Assembly: GCA_934119935.1 (NCBI GenBank)
Contig: CAKOSX010000007.1
Coordinates: 3,579 to 67,578, forward strand
Direction of reading: 5' to 3'
Source of the DNA: an uncultured Clostridia bacterium
GTDB taxonomy: Bacteria; Bacillota; Clostridia; TANB77; CAG-508
Length of the DNA stretch: 64,000 nucleotides
Below, piece after piece: positions 61,666 through 64,000 of this stretch. Both the position numbers and the translations under genes were made by a program. Position 1 is the first letter of the stretch; every line of letters starts with the position of its first letter. Under the pieces are notes generated by a model. The model was not told where the DNA came from. It saw only the letters and a list, made by a program, of their open reading frames with translations, and did no database searches.

Positions 61666-62454
61666 ATGAGTAAAAATTTTAGAAATAATAAATTTTCAAA
61701 AGAAAATGAACAAAAAGAATTTGATGATCAAATTGAAGGCAGAAATGCTGTATTAGAACTATTGGAGAGTGGCAAAGATATAAACAAAATTTATATCACT
61801 AAAGGCGAGAAACATGGTTCTATTACGAAGATAATAGCAAAAGCTAAAGAAAGAAAAATTGTAACAGTAGAAGTCGAAAGAGAAAAGATAAATCAAATGG
61901 CTCAAACTGAAAATGCACAAGGTGTAATCGCAATAGTTCCACCTTTTGATTACTGTGAAGTAGAAGACATTTTAAATGAAGCAAAAGATAGAAACGAAAA
62001 AGCGTTTATATTAATATTAGATGGAATAGAAGATCCACATAATTTAGGTTCAATTATTAGAACAGCCGAGACTGCGGGGGTTCATGGGATAATTATACCT
62101 AAAAGAAGAGCTGCAGCGGTAAATAGTACGGTTGGAAAAACATCTGCTGGAGCAACAAGTTTCATGAAAGTTGCACGAGTAAACAATATAAATGAAACGA
62201 TAAAATATCTAAAAGAAAATAACGTATGGATTTATGGTACAGACATGGAAACAGAAAAAATGTACTATGATGAAGATTTGACAGGAAATGTTGCAATTGT
62301 AATTGGAAGCGAAGGCTTCGGAATGAGCAGACTCGTAAAGGAAAATTGTGATTTCTTAATAAAAATTCCTATGAAAGGAAAAATTACATCTTTGAATGCA
62401 TCAGTTTCAGCTGGAATAGTAATGTATGAAGCGGTAAAACAAAGAATGAAATAA
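61666..62454 (+). CDS. rlmB: 23S rRNA (guanosine-2'-O-)-methyltransferase RlmB
   Basis: 262 residues: an N-terminal substrate-binding domain (QIEGRNAVLELLESGKDINKIYI) and a C-terminal SpoU domain (ILDGIEDPHNLGSIIRTAETAGV, IVIGSEGFGMSRLVKENCD, IPMKGKITSLNASVSAGI). It methylates G2251 of 23S rRNA or a related guanosine. AAAGAGGA precedes the ATG. Confidence 0.93.
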   Translation: MSKNFRNNKFSKENEQKEFDDQIEGRNAVLELLESGKDINKIYITKGEKHGSITKIIAKAKERKIVTVEVEREKINQMAQTENAQGVIAIVPPFDYCEVEDILNEAKDRNEKAFILILDGIEDPHNLGSIIRTAETAGVHGIIIPKRRAAAVNSTVGKTSAGATSFMKVARVNNINETIKYLKENNVWIYGTDMETEKMYYDEDLTGNVAIVIGSEGFGMSRLVKENCDFLIKIPMKGKITSLNASVSAGIVMYEAVKQRMK

Positions 62455-62616
62455 ATGGGCATAAAGTGAGAGTGAAAAATACCAGATAGAATAAATTATT
62501 TAAATAAGATATTTATAAGAAAAAATGAAAAATGACTAATTGTGTCAAAAAATAGAAAACAGCATACAATATAGTATAACATCAAACAAAAAAGATGTTG
62601 TATGGAGGTGACTTTT

Positions 62617-62871
62617 ATGGAGCCACATGATTATAATTGCTGTTGTGATACAAAGAAGAAAGAAAAGAAAAATTGCTTCGGATTAATTGCTACAATACTT
62701 GCCGTTGCGTTAGGTGTTGTAATAGGAATAATAGTAGGAGCTGAAATGGTTGGAACTATATTAGGAGCAATTAGTGCAATAATAGTTTTAGCAGTTGTAT
62801 TAGGCCTATTGTTAGTATTAACGATAATTCTAATAATATGTTGCAAGAAACCAAGAAAATATTGTGATTAA
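62617..62871 (+). CDS. Small Cys-rich two-segment membrane protein
   Basis: 84 residues from ATG 62617, set by GGAGGTG (62604-62610). The N-terminus has three adjacent Cys (NCCCD), then a Lys cluster and Cys; two hydrophobic Gly/Ala/Ile/Val-rich segments (about 24-43 and 47-74) follow, then CCKKPRKYCD. Cys clusters flank both ends of a membrane hairpin, as in small spore- or stress-related proteins of Clostridia, but I recognise no family. Its own upstream region contains no strong promoter. Confidence 0.65.
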   Translation: MEPHDYNCCCDTKKKEKKNCFGLIATILAVALGVVIGIIVGAEMVGTILGAISAIIVLAVVLGLLLVLTIILIICCKKPRKYCD

Positions 62872-62882
62872 TGTATCAAAAA

Positions 62883-62910
62883 TTCCGCCCTTAACAAATT
62901 AAGGGTGGAA
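62883..62910 (+). terminator. Hairpin after the small Cys-rich gene
   Basis: TTCCGCCCTTAA (62883-62894) and TTAAGGGTGGAA (62899-62910) form a 12-bp stem with a 4-nt loop. No T-run follows, so it may be a processing or translational element. Confidence 0.5.
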
Positions 62911-62933
62911 CATAAAATATAATCGGAGGAAAA

Positions 62934-63701
62934 ATGATAGATAAAGAAAAAGCATTAAAAGCATTTTATGAATATGTTAGTAGATATAATCCAGAAGATG
63001 AAAAAATAATGGTAAAAATAGAACACATACAGAGAGTGGCAAAAAATGCAAATGATATAGCTGAAAATTTGAAACTAACAAGAGAAGATATAGACCTTGC
63101 ATGGCTAATTGGGCTATTGCATGATATAGGAAGATTCGAACAAGTAAGACTTTATCATACATTTAATGATGGGAAAAGTGTGAATCATGCAGAAATTGGT
63201 GTAAAAATATTATTTGAAGATGGGTTAATACGTGAATTTATAGAGGACAAGCAGTATGACGAAATAATAAAGAAGGCAATATTAAATCATAATAAATTGC
63301 AAATAGACAAAGGATTAACAGAAAGAGAAATAATGCATAGTAAAATAATAAGAGATGCAGACAAAGTGGATATATATTATTCTTTAACAATATATTCGAA
63401 AGAAGCGGTTTGGGAAAGCAAAGATTTGTCAAATGATACAATAAGTGACGAAATATACAGAGAATTTAAAGAGGATAGAAAAATCAATTATAAAAATAGG
63501 AAAACTGCAGTAGATACATTGGTGAGTCACTTTGCATATGTATTTGATTTTAATTATAAATATAGCTTACAAATAATATATATAAATAATTACATAGAAA
63601 AAATATATAAAAGAAATAAATTTAATGATAAAAAAACAATGGAAAGATATAATGAAATATTTAACATTGCTACTGAATATGTGAAGAAGAAAATAAATTA
63701 G
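62934..63701 (+). CDS. HD-domain phosphohydrolase
   Basis: 255 residues with a metal-dependent HD domain: KIEHIQRVAKNA, LLHDIGRFEQ (HD doublet), NHAEIGVKIL, LNHNK and IIRDADKVDIYY. The family cleaves phosphate from nucleotides or related substrates. GGAGG precedes the ATG. The specific substrate is unknown; the gene follows a hairpin and stands alone before the right-end promoters. Confidence 0.85.
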   Translation: MIDKEKALKAFYEYVSRYNPEDEKIMVKIEHIQRVAKNANDIAENLKLTREDIDLAWLIGLLHDIGRFEQVRLYHTFNDGKSVNHAEIGVKILFEDGLIREFIEDKQYDEIIKKAILNHNKLQIDKGLTEREIMHSKIIRDADKVDIYYSLTIYSKEAVWESKDLSNDTISDEIYREFKEDRKINYKNRKTAVDTLVSHFAYVFDFNYKYSLQIIYINNYIEKIYKRNKFNDKKTMERYNEIFNIATEYVKKKIN

Positions 63702-63749
63702 TTACAGTTTCCTTGATTAAAAAAATCTAAAAAAATTTAAAAAAAGGTG

Positions 63750-63778
63750 TTGACATTAAATAAGGTCTGTGGTATTAT
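63750..63778 (+). promoter_or_regulatory. Strong tandem promoter P1 at the right end
   Basis: TTGACA (63750-63755) and TATTAT (63773-63778) with a 17-bp spacer. No open reading frame follows for more than 200 bases. Confidence 0.8.
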
Positions 63779-63935
63779 ATTTGAAGTGCCGAACAATGGA
63801 TAAAATATTAAATAAATTAGTAATAAAAAACACAGTAAATTTACGACAAAATGAAGAATTACTAGTTTTTTATTTTACACTTTTTTATCCTAAAAAACAG
63901 TATAAAAAATAATTTTAAAAAAATTAAAAAAACTG

Positions 63936-63964
63936 TTGACAAAACAAAATAAAGATGGTACAAT
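63936..63964 (+). promoter_or_regulatory. Strong tandem promoter P2 at the right end
   Basis: TTGACA (63936-63941) and TACAAT (63959-63964) with a 17-bp spacer, 186 bp after P1. Tandem consensus promoters without a CDS suggest an rRNA or tRNA operon beginning beyond the window. Apart from the two promoters I see nothing definite in 63702-64000. Confidence 0.75.
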
Positions 63965-64000
63965 ATGAAACGTTCCACAGCGAAAGCTAAAGAACAAGAG

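Overview
The window is a 64 kb stretch of a very AT-rich, low-GC Firmicutes chromosome, most likely a spore-forming member of the Clostridia. The evidence is gene content and order (SpoVS, YtfJ, the ylxM-ffh-rpsP-khpA-rimM-trmD-rplS block, tsaE-tsaB-rimI, a T-box in front of ileS, recA followed by recX), frequent TTG starts with strong AGGAGG-type ribosome binding sites, and canonical TTGACA/TATAAT promoters. No tRNA or rRNA gene is visible, but two strong tandem promoters at the right end point to an untranslated operon just outside.

Layout. 1-7.3 kb is accessory: the end of a DUF11/von Willebrand A surface protein, two small membrane proteins, a probable type III toxin-antitoxin system (ToxN/AbiQ-like toxin on the minus strand behind a repeat RNA and terminator), an ECF-like sigma factor with a membrane-anchored tail, a DUF4362 protein and a DUF4153 membrane protein. 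7.3-22.3 kb is one long polysaccharide operon: genes for UDP-di-N-acetylbacillosamine and its transfer to lipid (pglF, pglE, pglC and pglD types), three GT4 glycosyltransferases, a DUF2334 deacetylase, Wzy and Wzx, an ATP-grasp ligase, a UDP-glucuronate epimerase and UDP-glucose dehydrogenase. 22.3-24.4 kb holds a sortase with its own LVQTG substrate. 24.4-26.9 kb carries the Wzz / tyrosine kinase / PHP phosphatase control module of the polysaccharide.

26.9-40.3 kb is mostly core: ymdB, spoVS, a solute-binding protein, SOS-controlled recA, a type II toxin-antitoxin pair lying between recA and recX, scpA (without scpB), a DUF2953 protein, ytfJ, a cysteine synthase-like gene and the ffh-rplS block. 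40.5-50.5 kb is the most striking accessory region: a SipW-type signal peptidase among four TasA/camelysin-like small proteins (one frameshifted) and a 2286-residue surface protein with three formylglycine-generating-enzyme-like (C-type-lectin-like) modules. All five non-peptidase proteins share a Y-[AS]-x-Y motif at the same distance from the N-terminus, which suggests a dedicated matrix-fibre or surface-assembly system.

51.1-63.7 kb returns to core functions: T-box-controlled ileS, a histidine phosphatase, tsaE-tsaB-rimI, a Lon-like protease, lepA, rlmB, a small Cys-rich membrane protein and an HD-domain protein. Two families of palindromic intergenic elements occur. One, at 28.2 and 61.5 kb in opposite orientation, is about 112 bp and shows compensatory base changes in its helices. 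The other is a short CGCCC/GGGCG element present three times around ileS.
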